Positions 15,678-23,830 of a DNA stretch of 33,327 nt are shown in pieces. The DNA comes from a virus, in IMG/VR virus record IMGVR_UViG_3300013005_006089, positions 1-33,327 of that record. One strand, given 5' to 3'. Numbering within the stretch: the stretch's first letter is position 1; the number at the start of each line of letters is the position of its first letter. The position numbers and the translations under genes were made by a program. Below the pieces are notes generated by a model. That model ran no database searches and was not told where the DNA came from. It saw only the letters and a list, made by a program, of their open reading frames with translations.

Positions 15678-17371
15678 GATACTTTTCTCTGCACAATGGC
15701 CACGACGCAAGTGTGACAGCTTTTGAGGATGGGGAAATTGTTATGCACTTTGAGTTAGAAAGGCATTTTGGCGTCAAGCATTTGGCCGGTGTAGAATTTG
15801 GAAACGCAGTCGGGGATGCAATAACTTTATTGTTGTCTAAGTTGAACTGGAGCCTCGTAGACATCAAAGCCATATTGTTTTGTGGCTTGAGGGACTGGGG
15901 AGGAAACTGGACCCGAACGGAATTTCATCAGGTCACCAAAGACCGAGTTTATTCTAAAGAAATAGACAAGCCTTACCTTATTTGGTCATCCAATTGGCGC
16001 GGCTTACCCATGACTTTTGTTGGCATTACACATCATGTGAACCACATGGCCTACGCATACTACACCAGTCCGTTTGAAAAAAGCATCATCTTTGCAATTG
16101 ATGGAAAAGGGGATTTTGGCATTAATTGTACATATGGAACTGGCTGTGGATCAAAATTAAACTATTTGGGCAATACCTCTTGGGAAAATCCGATGAAAAT
16201 TGCCTTTGCAAATATCGGGATTTCTTATAGTCTGCTGGGAGTTTTGTTTCCCTTTTTGGGACTTGATCCATTGGCATGTGCTGGCAAAGCCATGGGCTTG
16301 TCTTCTTACGGACAAGCAGTGGATGATTGGAGGCTTTTGGTTAAGGAAGTTTTATTTCCAAATGACATAAGAGACTACATAGACGAAGTGGACTCCCTGT
16401 CCTGGGCAGCAACTAAAAAAAATATTGACAAGTTGAAATCATCATTGGATATTGATTATGGAAATCCAAATTGCAAAAGTACCCAAGATCTTATGGCTAC
16501 AATTCAAGATGAATTTGAAAGATACATGGTACTATGCGTCCGTAAATTATCAAATAATTATGATATACAATCAATTTGCTTAAGTGGCGGTTGTGCTCTT
16601 AATTGTCAAGTTAATTCAAGAATATTGAATGAAAAAGCCATAGAGAAACTTTATGTTCCTCCTGCATGTTCTGACTCTGGACTTTCAATTGGTGCTGGGT
16701 TGTATTATTGGCACAATATACTAGGAAATCAATTCAAGGGTCAAGAAAATCATATTCCATATTTGGGAGATTTATTATTGGTAAATCACAAAAAAAATAA
16801 AAGAATATTTGAAAAAACATTAGATAAAGAATCGCTTTTAGATTTTGTCTCGTCTAAAATATCTGAAGGTAAAATAATAGCTTGGGCTCAAGGGAGATCC
16901 GAGATAGGCCCCAGAGCATTGGGCAACAGAAGTATTTTGTGCGCACCTTATCCCAACGAAATGAAGGATAAGGTTAATGAAAAAATCAAACACAGAGAAT
17001 TCTGGAGGCCTTTTGCGCCCGTTTGTCTAGAAGAATGCGTAAGCGACTGGTTTGAAATAGACCATGCCCAGCCCTACATGCTTGAATGCCCTTCTGTGAA
17101 GAAAGATAAAAAAGATTTGATCCCAGCCGTCACGCATGTTGATGGAACTGCAAGGGTTCAAACTGTAAATAGAAGAGACAACACTTTGTTGTACGATCTT
17201 GTCAAAAAATTTAAAGACAAAACTGGCGTTCCTGTATTAATGAACACTTCATTAAATGACAAAAATAAACCCATAGCAAATGATTCAAAATCAATATTGG
17301 ATATGCTGATAAACACAGAGTTGGACTATGTGGTTATAAATAACTCCATATATGGCAAGTTGACACACTAG
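15674..17371 (+). CDS. NodU/CmcH-family O-carbamoyltransferase (second of two)
   Basis: 565 aa from ATG 15674, which makes an ATGA overlap and has AAGGAAGG ahead of it; the frame is open from 15635. Motifs: SLHNGHDASVTAF (5-17), THHVNHMAYAYY (119-130), AIDGKGDFG, CAGKAMGLSSYG, ICLSGGCALN (301-310), GRSEIGPRALGNRSI (~407-421), REFWRPFAPVC and VTHVDGTARVQTV, NTSLND. Both catalytic halves are intact. It is only distantly similar to the copy at 5996-7564 (different loop lengths, much more AT-rich), so it is not a recent duplicate. Last gene of the four-gene glycan operon; its stop interlocks with the opposing sulfotransferase stop (CTAG 17368-17371). Confidence 0.93.
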   Translation: MRYFSLHNGHDASVTAFEDGEIVMHFELERHFGVKHLAGVEFGNAVGDAITLLLSKLNWSLVDIKAILFCGLRDWGGNWTRTEFHQVTKDRVYSKEIDKPYLIWSSNWRGLPMTFVGITHHVNHMAYAYYTSPFEKSIIFAIDGKGDFGINCTYGTGCGSKLNYLGNTSWENPMKIAFANIGISYSLLGVLFPFLGLDPLACAGKAMGLSSYGQAVDDWRLLVKEVLFPNDIRDYIDEVDSLSWAATKKNIDKLKSSLDIDYGNPNCKSTQDLMATIQDEFERYMVLCVRKLSNNYDIQSICLSGGCALNCQVNSRILNEKAIEKLYVPPACSDSGLSIGAGLYYWHNILGNQFKGQENHIPYLGDLLLVNHKKNKRIFEKTLDKESLLDFVSSKISEGKIIAWAQGRSEIGPRALGNRSILCAPYPNEMKDKVNEKIKHREFWRPFAPVCLEECVSDWFEIDHAQPYMLECPSVKKDKKDLIPAVTHVDGTARVQTVNRRDNTLLYDLVKKFKDKTGVPVLMNTSLNDKNKPIANDSKSILDMLINTELDYVVINNSIYGKLTH

Positions 17372-17991
17372 ATTTGCACTATATTTTTTCTGTATATTTT
17401 GGTCATATCATGATCAATAAACTCATGATTTCTTTCTATATTTTTAATCTTCAATATTTCAAACGATTTGTTGATTGAATCAATTATTTGTTCGTAATTT
17501 TTTGATTTTCTGGTGGTGTTCTCGAATATTTTTCTTTCAAATTGAAATCCTATGACTTTGGCCAAGAATTTTTGCCAATTAGGTCTGTCAATACTAATTA
17601 TTACAAGTCTATCAGGGCAGTCCTTAAAAAGCGTCAAAATCTTGTTGAAATGATAGTGCCTGTCTAAGATCCATTCAACAAAAAGACTTGCACTGGGCGG
17701 CCAACCCCAGGATTTGAAGTTTCCGAACTCGTCGGGAGCACAATGTTTCGATCTGCTTAGAAGCCATTTTTCTAAGCTTCTTGTATTTAGAATGAAAAGA
17801 GATTTTGGATATTTTTCTTTAAGAAATTCTGCATCTTGTAAGTTTCCATTGTCGGAAAAGCAGTCGTAAGTGTCCGTGTCCCATTTTTTAGGGCTATGCT
17901 GAGATCGCAATCCAATATCACAGAAAATTTTATGGAAGGTTGATGTTGCCGTTTTATTGAAACCTATGACAAAAATCTTTTCCCATTTCAT
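17368..17991 (-). CDS. Sulfotransferase-like protein
   Basis: 207 aa from ATG 17991 (ATGA overlap; AAGGAAG lies eight bases before); a GTG at 18000 is in frame. The N-terminal FVIGFNKTATSTFHKIF fits the 5'-phosphosulfate-binding loop of PAPS-dependent sulfotransferases (GxxKxxTT/ST), and SLFILNTRSLEKWLLSRSKH fits the 3'-phosphate-binding strand and helix (R..S). Later FQFERKIFENTTRKS also fits family ends. It would add sulfate to a sugar hydroxyl or an amine using PAPS made by the host. Last gene of the long minus-strand run, behind two GTs and a radical SAM enzyme. Confidence 0.75.
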   Translation of the reverse strand: MKWEKIFVIGFNKTATSTFHKIFCDIGLRSQHSPKKWDTDTYDCFSDNGNLQDAEFLKEKYPKSLFILNTRSLEKWLLSRSKHCAPDEFGNFKSWGWPPSASLFVEWILDRHYHFNKILTLFKDCPDRLVIISIDRPNWQKFLAKVIGFQFERKIFENTTRKSKNYEQIIDSINKSFEILKIKNIERNHEFIDHDMTKIYRKNIVQI

Positions 17992-18707
17992 AGATGCCAC
18001 TTCCTTGCCATGCCCCTATCCAGATGATTTACCAGACAAGATAAAGATTTTGATCTAAGTTTAATTCTTAATTCAACATCATCTTCTATTTCAGATTTGC
18101 TAAAAGACTTGTGGCAAACATAACCACTTAGCATTTTCAAACCCATGAGATTAATGAACCTTATTTTATCTCCATTGCCAAAAACAATATTTTCATCTAA
18201 AAGAATATCTGCATCTTTTCTGAAAACCAACATGGCCTCTGTTTTATTTTTAAGACTACTCTCAAGCCTTATAGTTGGTATTCCGTAGTATTTAATATTA
18301 TTTGCTTTCTGGTCTTCTTTTATTTCTTCAATTGTATCTTCATAAATTTTTCTTTCAAAGAAACAATCCCCATCCAGCACGAAAACAAAATCATTTCCTT
18401 CAATTCCTTTCTTAAGTGCAAAATTTCTGGCAGGGTTTATATTGGTGGCGTAATGAATTTTTTGATTGTGATTTTTGCACCTCATGTATTCTTTACGAAC
18501 AAAAGGTATTTCAAATACTCGTTCTCCTCTGAGAATATTTTTTAGGACAATAAGCCTTTCTTCATCGTATATTCTGTTTAATATCCAAACCCTTGGTGGT
18601 TTGAAATTTTCATTCTTAAGGATGAATTCAAGGCTTTTTATTCTACTGCCCTCCTCATCTCTCGGAGGCAGTTCGTTTCCTATCACTCTGGCCACGCAGA
18701 ATTTCAT
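17988..18707 (-). CDS. GT-A-like glycosyltransferase
   Basis: 239 aa. KFCVARVIGNELPPRDEEGSR at the N-terminus, PARNFALKKGIEGNDFVFVLDGDCFF with a DGD metal motif (~108-122), then GIPTIRLE, AMLVFRKDADILLDENIVFGNGDK and a C-terminal NHLDRGMARKW. The N-terminal 'VIGNELPPR' pattern recurs in GT proteins of polysaccharide and teichoic-type clusters; I cannot name a family. Overlaps of four bases at both ends bind it to the radical SAM gene before and the sulfotransferase after. No ribosome site is evident, as for most genes in this AT-rich stretch. Confidence 0.65.
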   Translation of the reverse strand: MKFCVARVIGNELPPRDEEGSRIKSLEFILKNENFKPPRVWILNRIYDEERLIVLKNILRGERVFEIPFVRKEYMRCKNHNQKIHYATNINPARNFALKKGIEGNDFVFVLDGDCFFERKIYEDTIEEIKEDQKANNIKYYGIPTIRLESSLKNKTEAMLVFRKDADILLDENIVFGNGDKIRFINLMGLKMLSGYVCHKSFSKSEIEDDVELRIKLRSKSLSCLVNHLDRGMARKWHL

Positions 18708-19420
18708 GTTATATTCTTAATTTTTTGCACTTGGTTTCTTACTTTCATGTTTGATATGCACATTGTGCAAATATCTTCTTCTTGGTTTTTTCTAATTGAT
18801 TCGTATTCTTTCAAGAAATTCACGCCCAAATCAACGAAGGTTTTCGCATTGCTTCCGTTTCCCTTGGCTATGGATCCTGAGTGCGGGCACGCATAAATTT
18901 TTCCGTCATGATACAGACTCTCCGGATTTAGACACTCGGCAGGAAGAGAATTGGCCAATGGCTCCAAAGGATTCGCCCAGAACTCCGTCCTCTCTACAAT
19001 TGAAACTTTTTCTGGCCATTTTTCTTTCATATATTTCATGTGGGATTCATTTCCTTCATAATGAGATATTCTTATCATGTCAAGGCAATCAATGGATTTT
19101 TGAGTGAGTCTGTTGTGAAACATGGCATTTGTGAACATTACTATGCTCTTGGTGACCGGACTTTTTCTTAAAGTTATGAGACCCTCTTCTAAATTGCGCC
19201 AGAGTAACGGATCTCCCCCTGTCAAAACAAAATCAAACGAGTATTTTGAAAGCATGCTGAATTTTAGTAAGTCTTTTATTTCTTGAATTGACATTTGATA
19301 GCGAATGTCATCTTTCATAAGATGCTTCATTATGCACTCTTTGCAATCCAGGTTGCAAACTGATGTGACATACAAAGACATCTTTCTTCTAATTTTTTCT
19401 TTCCAAATTGAAAATAGCAT
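18704..19420 (-). CDS. Radical SAM enzyme, SPASM-like C-terminus
   Basis: 238 aa. The 4Fe-4S site is CNLDCKEC (Cys 22, 26, 29; CX3CX2C), followed by FDFVLTGGDPLLW (the GGxP-type SAM-binding strand, ~62-74) and SIVMFTNAM. The C-terminus has further cysteines at 163, 178, 218 and 221 (LNPESLYHDGKIYACPHSG, ICTMC), consistent with a short SPASM/twitch domain for an auxiliary cluster. It is at the small end for SPASM proteins. Such enzymes modify peptides or sugars by C-H chemistry; the substrate here is unknown. It lies between two glycosyltransferases (1-base gap and 4-base overlap), so a glycan or glycopeptide role is plausible. Confidence 0.85.
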   Translation of the reverse strand: MLFSIWKEKIRRKMSLYVTSVCNLDCKECIMKHLMKDDIRYQMSIQEIKDLLKFSMLSKYSFDFVLTGGDPLLWRNLEEGLITLRKSPVTKSIVMFTNAMFHNRLTQKSIDCLDMIRISHYEGNESHMKYMKEKWPEKVSIVERTEFWANPLEPLANSLPAECLNPESLYHDGKIYACPHSGSIAKGNGSNAKTFVDLGVNFLKEYESIRKNQEEDICTMCISNMKVRNQVQKIKNIT

Positions 19421-19421
19421 T

Positions 19422-20138
19422 TTATATTTCTACGAATTCATTGTAGTTGATGGTAATTACTTGAAAAATTTGACATTTATGATCAATTTTTATTTTTGGG
19501 TTTTTTATATAAAATAACTTTAGTTTGACTTGATCGCTATATTTATTTGATTCTGTTATTTTATCTTTATAGTACATACAATCAAAAAATAGATTCTTGC
19601 AGAATTTAGTTTTTCCAAAAAAACACCCTGAGTTTAGATACCGGAAAGGCCCATCATGAATAGCCTCTTCCAGCATCATGTAGGCTGGCTCTGTCGGCCA
19701 AGGAAACGCATCCGCATTAAAAAGAACTTCGCATTCAAAGGAAAGGAACTTCTCGACAATGTCTTCAAGGCTTGATATAATGGCTACATCATCTGCATCT
19801 AGGACTAAAATAAACTCTTCGCTTACTTGATCAAGGTTTTCACGCAAAAGCCTAATTTTTTGCCTATTGGTCCAGTTTTTGATTTCTTTGCCTAGAACCA
19901 AATAGTCCAAGCATAAAAAATCTAAGTTTTTTTCAAGCAAACTTTTGTAATTTCTGTTGTTGAATGTTATTATCTTAACCTCATCAGGTTTTTTAAAATG
20001 AAGTTTCTTATATTGACGAAGCGTTTTGGGCCAAAATGGATCAATCCCTTCTAATAAAAATTGATTACGAAAATGCTTGCAAGGACAGTGAATAATGGAA
20101 GGGTGGGTTCCGTATATTTTATTGACTAACTTGCGCAT
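19422..20138 (-). CDS. PLOD-like glycosyltransferase
   Basis: 238 aa. EFILVLDADDVAII (DADD, ~108-121), EVLFNADAFPWPTEP, FRYLNSGCFFGK, SDQVKLKLFY and KIDHKCQIFQ give the full PLOD-like glycosyltransferase order (DxD, FP, LNSG, DQ, KxD…IFQ). It is closer to the canonical pattern than the 11406-12149 paralogue. It starts seven bases after the helicase stop on the same strand and ends one base before the radical SAM start. No Shine-Dalgarno site. Marks the point where the minus-strand run changes from DNA enzymes to glycan enzymes and from moderate to low G+C. Confidence 0.8.
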   Translation of the reverse strand: MRKLVNKIYGTHPSIIHCPCKHFRNQFLLEGIDPFWPKTLRQYKKLHFKKPDEVKIITFNNRNYKSLLEKNLDFLCLDYLVLGKEIKNWTNRQKIRLLRENLDQVSEEFILVLDADDVAIISSLEDIVEKFLSFECEVLFNADAFPWPTEPAYMMLEEAIHDGPFRYLNSGCFFGKTKFCKNLFFDCMYYKDKITESNKYSDQVKLKLFYIKNPKIKIDHKCQIFQVITINYNEFVEI

Positions 20139-20145
20139 AATCTAT

Positions 20146-21186
20146 CTACATATCACACCAATAAAGTAATTCTTTGGCTCTGGAGGCTGCTGTATAAGCC
20201 CATCTTTTGTGATCCCATAGGTCGCATCTCTGCTCAAGCACAAGAACTTTTTCAAATTCGCTGCCTTGGGCTTTATGTGCGGTTATCGCGTAACAGTAGT
20301 CGAACGGGCTTGGGGCCTCTTGGTCATGATCTATTTCATATTTAACTTGGTTGAATATGTTTGGATCGTAATATATGGATAAGGCGTTGTTTTCGGATTC
20401 AAACAAAAACATGTCGTCCGCGTAAATTTCCCTAACCACACCTTGCATTCCGTTGAATAGTCCGCAAAGCCGATCATTTTTTAAGCACATGACCCTGTCG
20501 TCTTTCTCCGGCATTGATGTTTTTCGCCCTAGTTTTTCACGAACGAAAGAGTTCATCTCCGCTCTGGTCTTATTGAATGCACAAATGATTTGATCAACAT
20601 TCATGCATGCGGATTTGTGCGAATTCTTTTGCACAAACTTAATTTTTTCCCCGCCGCCGTTCCTAACCTCCCAACTGCTCGGCTTGTATCCTTTTCTTAT
20701 GTATTCCGCGAAGTGAGCTATCTCGCCCGCATTCCTGTGTATCGTCTCTAGCTTGTAATCCGGCTCGCTCATGATGTTGAACTTGTCGCCGACCGGCTCA
20801 AGCTGGCCGTGGTCGCCGACGAATATTATCGGTTTTTCAAAATACTTGAGATCCTTGTATATTCCCTCGCTGACCATGGAGGCCTCATCAACTATGATGC
20901 CGTCATAGTCTAAAGACGAAGCCAGCGAGAAATAGACCTTTTTGTCTTCGTCCGTGTAGGCTTTGTATATCAGGCTATGGATAGTCTTAGCGTCCATACC
21001 CTTGCTTCGCAGAACATTCGCTGCCTTTCCCGTGTATGCACAAACTGCAAAGTTCGGAAGCAATTCAACCAGATGCTTTATGACGGTGCTTTTGCCCGTT
21101 CCGGCATATCCAGAAAGCACTTGGACGGACTTTTTGAGTTTGATGATCTCTTTGATCACAAACTTCTGTTCTTCGGACAGTTTCAC
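20146..21186 (-). CDS. SF1 DNA helicase, Dda/RecD-like
   Basis: 346 aa, starting with GTG at 21186 (GTGA overlap with the methyltransferase stop). Motifs: LSGYAGTGKST (24-34, Walker A), AYTGKAANVL (Ia), GIIVDEASM (96-104, Walker B), FVGDHGQLEPV (122-132, motif III), ETIHRNAGEIAHFA (IV), YCYAITAHKAQGSEFEKVLVLE (V) and RWAYTAASRAKELLYW (VI). This is a 5'-3' SF1B helicase; in T4 the related Dda acts in replication start and recombination. It is compact, without an N-terminal nuclease or RecD extension. Co-transcribed with two C5 methyltransferases. Confidence 0.92.
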   Translation of the reverse strand: MKLSEEQKFVIKEIIKLKKSVQVLSGYAGTGKSTVIKHLVELLPNFAVCAYTGKAANVLRSKGMDAKTIHSLIYKAYTDEDKKVYFSLASSLDYDGIIVDEASMVSEGIYKDLKYFEKPIIFVGDHGQLEPVGDKFNIMSEPDYKLETIHRNAGEIAHFAEYIRKGYKPSSWEVRNGGGEKIKFVQKNSHKSACMNVDQIICAFNKTRAEMNSFVREKLGRKTSMPEKDDRVMCLKNDRLCGLFNGMQGVVREIYADDMFLFESENNALSIYYDPNIFNQVKYEIDHDQEAPSPFDYCYAITAHKAQGSEFEKVLVLEQRCDLWDHKRWAYTAASRAKELLYWCDM

Positions 21187-22250
21187 TTATTTGATGACTT
21201 GATGATTTGCTCGGCAAGAACCCGGCCGAGTATCGGTGGAACGGCATTTCCTATCTGGAGGTTCTTGGAACTCTTCCCGCCTTGGAACTTGTAGTGATCC
21301 GGGAAACCTTGAACTCTTGCCCCTTCTCGGGTTGATAAGGCTCTGTTCTGGTAGGGGTGGATGCACCTGGAGGAAGAGGGAGTTCCGAAGTTTCTTGTTA
21401 TTGTAGGGCACGGTTGGTCCGCCAGCAAACGAGCGTAAGTGTTTTTGAAATATCCCTTCGGCCGCAAATCCTCGGGAACATCCATTATAGACCCACCGGC
21501 GGGAACCTTGGACATGACCAGCCTCATTTTTTCCCCGTAGTTGGAGCACTTGTGCTCGGTCAAGGAACATCCAGATATGCGCATGGCCTTCTGGTATTCG
21601 TTCTGAGGCTCTTTTGCATATGCCTTGCCTTCATTGCCGGGTAGTATTTCCGGCAGGTCAGAAATGGCCTCGTAGAGGCTCACGAACGGAATCAACCCCG
21701 ATCCGTGGGTCGGCTTTGGAAGAGAAACCTCGTTCTCGCCTCTCTTCCAGGCTAGTATTATCGTTCTTTGCCTTGACTGCGGACATCCATAATCTTTGGC
21801 GTTCAGTACGGCGGATGTATGATCAAAACCTCGAGCGGACAGACCATCCACGGTTTTCTTATAAATCTTCCCCGAATATAGGCGTTTAAATCCCGACACG
21901 TTTTCAAAAATTACATACCTCGGATCCGATTCGTCAACAGCCCGAAGGAACTGCTCAAAAAGTGAGTTTCTGGGGTCGGAAAAATCCTTTTTGCCCACGG
22001 TGCTGAACCCCTGGCAAGGTGGACCCCCAGCAAGTATGTCGACCTTCCCTAGAAATCCGATTTTTTCAAGTTCTTTTTTAAAGTCAACATCATGGATGTC
22101 TTTATTTACCACCTTAACCTGAGGATAGTTTGACTCGTGAGTTTTGGCGAAGTCTTTCTCTATCTCATTTGCCAGTATGACATTTATGCCTGCCGCCTCC
22201 ATGCCAAGGCTTAGCCCTCCGGCACCTGCAAAAAGATGTATTGCGTTCAT
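21183..22250 (-). CDS. DNA cytosine-5 methyltransferase (first-type)
   Basis: 355 aa. AIHLFAGAGGLSLGME (motif I, 3-18), DILAGGPPCQGFS (motif IV with catalytic Cys 79), YVIFENVSG (motif VI, ENV 116-118), CPQSRQRTIILAW (motif VIII, ~156-168), a target-recognition stretch from ~200 to 300 and LQIGNAVPPILG (motif X). All catalytic residues are present. ATG 22250 overlaps the upstream stop and has GAGGAA ahead. No partner restriction endonuclease is visible, so it is likely an orphan enzyme for protection from host restriction or, less certainly, the first step of a cytosine hypermodification. Confidence 0.95.
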   Translation of the reverse strand: MNAIHLFAGAGGLSLGMEAAGINVILANEIEKDFAKTHESNYPQVKVVNKDIHDVDFKKELEKIGFLGKVDILAGGPPCQGFSTVGKKDFSDPRNSLFEQFLRAVDESDPRYVIFENVSGFKRLYSGKIYKKTVDGLSARGFDHTSAVLNAKDYGCPQSRQRTIILAWKRGENEVSLPKPTHGSGLIPFVSLYEAISDLPEILPGNEGKAYAKEPQNEYQKAMRISGCSLTEHKCSNYGEKMRLVMSKVPAGGSIMDVPEDLRPKGYFKNTYARLLADQPCPTITRNFGTPSSSRCIHPYQNRALSTREGARVQGFPDHYKFQGGKSSKNLQIGNAVPPILGRVLAEQIIKSSNK

Positions 22251-23437
22251 TGATTTTCCTCAAAAAGATTTTCATTAAGTATTAGAAATCTAGCACATCG
22301 CTCCACCATCTTCACATTGACCGCATTTCCAACTTGCTTGTATATGTGCTTCTCTTCAAACTTAAAGGTGTCGGGGAAGGATTGAAGACGCAGGAGTTCT
22401 CTGGCAGTAAGTTTTCTAGATTCCGGCCCATAAACGGGCACTTGCGCCAAAGCAACCAGGGTAGGTGCGTAGTCGGGTCTTTTAACTCTTATTCCCGATC
22501 CCCTGGCGGTCCATAGAACCTTATCCATGCCGTCGTCTTTCCTAAGATCGCCAGCCTGCCATTCAAATTTTCTGACGGCACCCGCCCATTCTTTTTTTGC
22601 TCTTGACCTCTCGAGCCATGGCTTGAGGATCTTCATGTTCGATGAGTAGAAGGCTCTGTTCTTGTCAATCCAGTTCTTGTATTTTTTATAGAATGCAGCC
22701 TTCTTCTCCACGGTGTTCTGTGCGGTTCCTTCGCCATCGCCATCCCACCAATCCGTCCAGATTGGGCACTTTGGAATTGCAATCAAGTTTGAAACAAGTA
22801 TTTTTACAAACTCATCCCAAACGCCCTCTACCACCTTCATTTTTCCTGAAATTTTGTTTTTATTGTGATCGCACAGTATGTCCTTGAGGTTCGTAGAGGG
22901 CTTGCATTTTGATATTTCTGGTAGCTTCGGCAAGTCGCCGAGATCCTTCCTCTTGCACATGATGATCATGCGCTCTCTGTTCTGAGGAACCTTGAAATCC
23001 AAGGCGTTTAAGATCAGTGGATCCTCATATGTGAGATACCCTAGATTTTCTATCGATTGTTTAATCACTTCCCATGTGTTCCCAGAATCATGAGACGCAA
23101 GGTTTCGAACATTCTCCAAGATCATGAATTTTGGTTTTTTAGCCTCGGCGATCTTGCATATATTGAAAAACAGATTTCCCCTGTCGTCTCCAAATCCTTT
23201 TTGGAACCCAGCCTTAGAAAAGGGCTGGCACGGGAACCCGGCACATAAAATGTCAAAATCTGGTATGTCGGAAACTTCTATTTCTCTTATGTCCCCTGCT
23301 GGGAGTATTCCATTGTTTTCAAAATAGGTTTTTCGGCAAGCCTCGTCCAAGTCGGATGCGAACACGCACTCAAATCCGATTCTGCCAAGTGCTTGGTGGA
23401 AGCCGCCTATGCCGCAAAATAAGTCCACGAATTTCAT
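22247..23437 (-). CDS. DNA cytosine-5 methyltransferase (second-type)
   Basis: 396 aa. FVDLFCGIGGFHQALG (motif I), ILCAGFPCQPFSKAG (motif IV, catalytic Cys 70), FMILENVRNL (motif VI, 104-113), VPQNRERMIIM (motif VIII, 150-160), a long variable target-recognition region (~185-310) and YKQVGNAVNVKMVE (motif X). Its motif IV (GFPCQPFS) and target region differ clearly from the adjacent gene, so the two probably recognise different sites. First gene of a seven-gene minus-strand run; its start faces the divergent small gene at 23546. TTGGACGA before ATG 23437 is a modest ribosome site. Confidence 0.95.
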   Translation of the reverse strand: MKFVDLFCGIGGFHQALGRIGFECVFASDLDEACRKTYFENNGILPAGDIREIEVSDIPDFDILCAGFPCQPFSKAGFQKGFGDDRGNLFFNICKIAEAKKPKFMILENVRNLASHDSGNTWEVIKQSIENLGYLTYEDPLILNALDFKVPQNRERMIIMCKRKDLGDLPKLPEISKCKPSTNLKDILCDHNKNKISGKMKVVEGVWDEFVKILVSNLIAIPKCPIWTDWWDGDGEGTAQNTVEKKAAFYKKYKNWIDKNRAFYSSNMKILKPWLERSRAKKEWAGAVRKFEWQAGDLRKDDGMDKVLWTARGSGIRVKRPDYAPTLVALAQVPVYGPESRKLTARELLRLQSFPDTFKFEEKHIYKQVGNAVNVKMVERCARFLILNENLFEENQ

Positions 23438-23545
23438 TCGTCCAATCTAATAAAAAACATAAGGTTTGATCAATAGCAAAAAGATCTATTTACATCTAGT
23501 GCTCCTCGTGCTAGACTTCCACTCAGTCTTTTACAGGAGATTTTC

Positions 23546-23830
23546 ATGCCGAAGAGAATTAAGGACAAAAACAAGAGCGTGCTTGTAAAGTTTCACGAGG
23601 ATGTTGCGGACAAAGAGATTTCTTCTATGCTTGCCTTGCTTGGCATCTCAGGGACAAAGGTCTCAAGCATTGTCAACCGATGGGCTGTGGAGGTTCCCTT
23701 CTGGAAGGAGGGGCATTTTGTGGCGAAGTTTAATGGCGATGAAAGGGTAGAGAAGGTTCACGAGAGCTTCGACAGAAAAAAGACGAGCTCAATTAGAGAG
23801 GAGGCCGATTCTGATGAAGAAAATATTTGA
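23546..23830 (+). CDS. Small protein resembling an I9/subtilase-propeptide fold
   Basis: 94 aa with an ACAGGAGA site 5-12 bases before ATG 23546. The core (KSVLVKFHEDVADKEISSML, then a turn, NRWAVEVPFWKEG, FVAKFNGDERVEKVHE) follows the beta-alpha-beta-beta-alpha-beta order of the I9 inhibitor/propeptide family, where 'vkF…ei…vP…V..V' positions are typical. The C-terminus is charged and probably disordered. No protease is encoded nearby, so if the resemblance is right it would be a free-standing inhibitor or chaperone. The match is by eye and weak; it could be an unrelated small phage protein. Overlaps the next gene by 17 bases. Confidence 0.6.
   Translation: MPKRIKDKNKSVLVKFHEDVADKEISSMLALLGISGTKVSSIVNRWAVEVPFWKEGHFVAKFNGDERVEKVHESFDRKKTSSIREEADSDEENI

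Noticed and set aside
20146-23437. A complete restriction-modification system
   Set aside because: Two methyltransferases and a helicase are present, but no endonuclease is encoded in the run; the helicase is Dda/RecD-like, not a restriction subunit.
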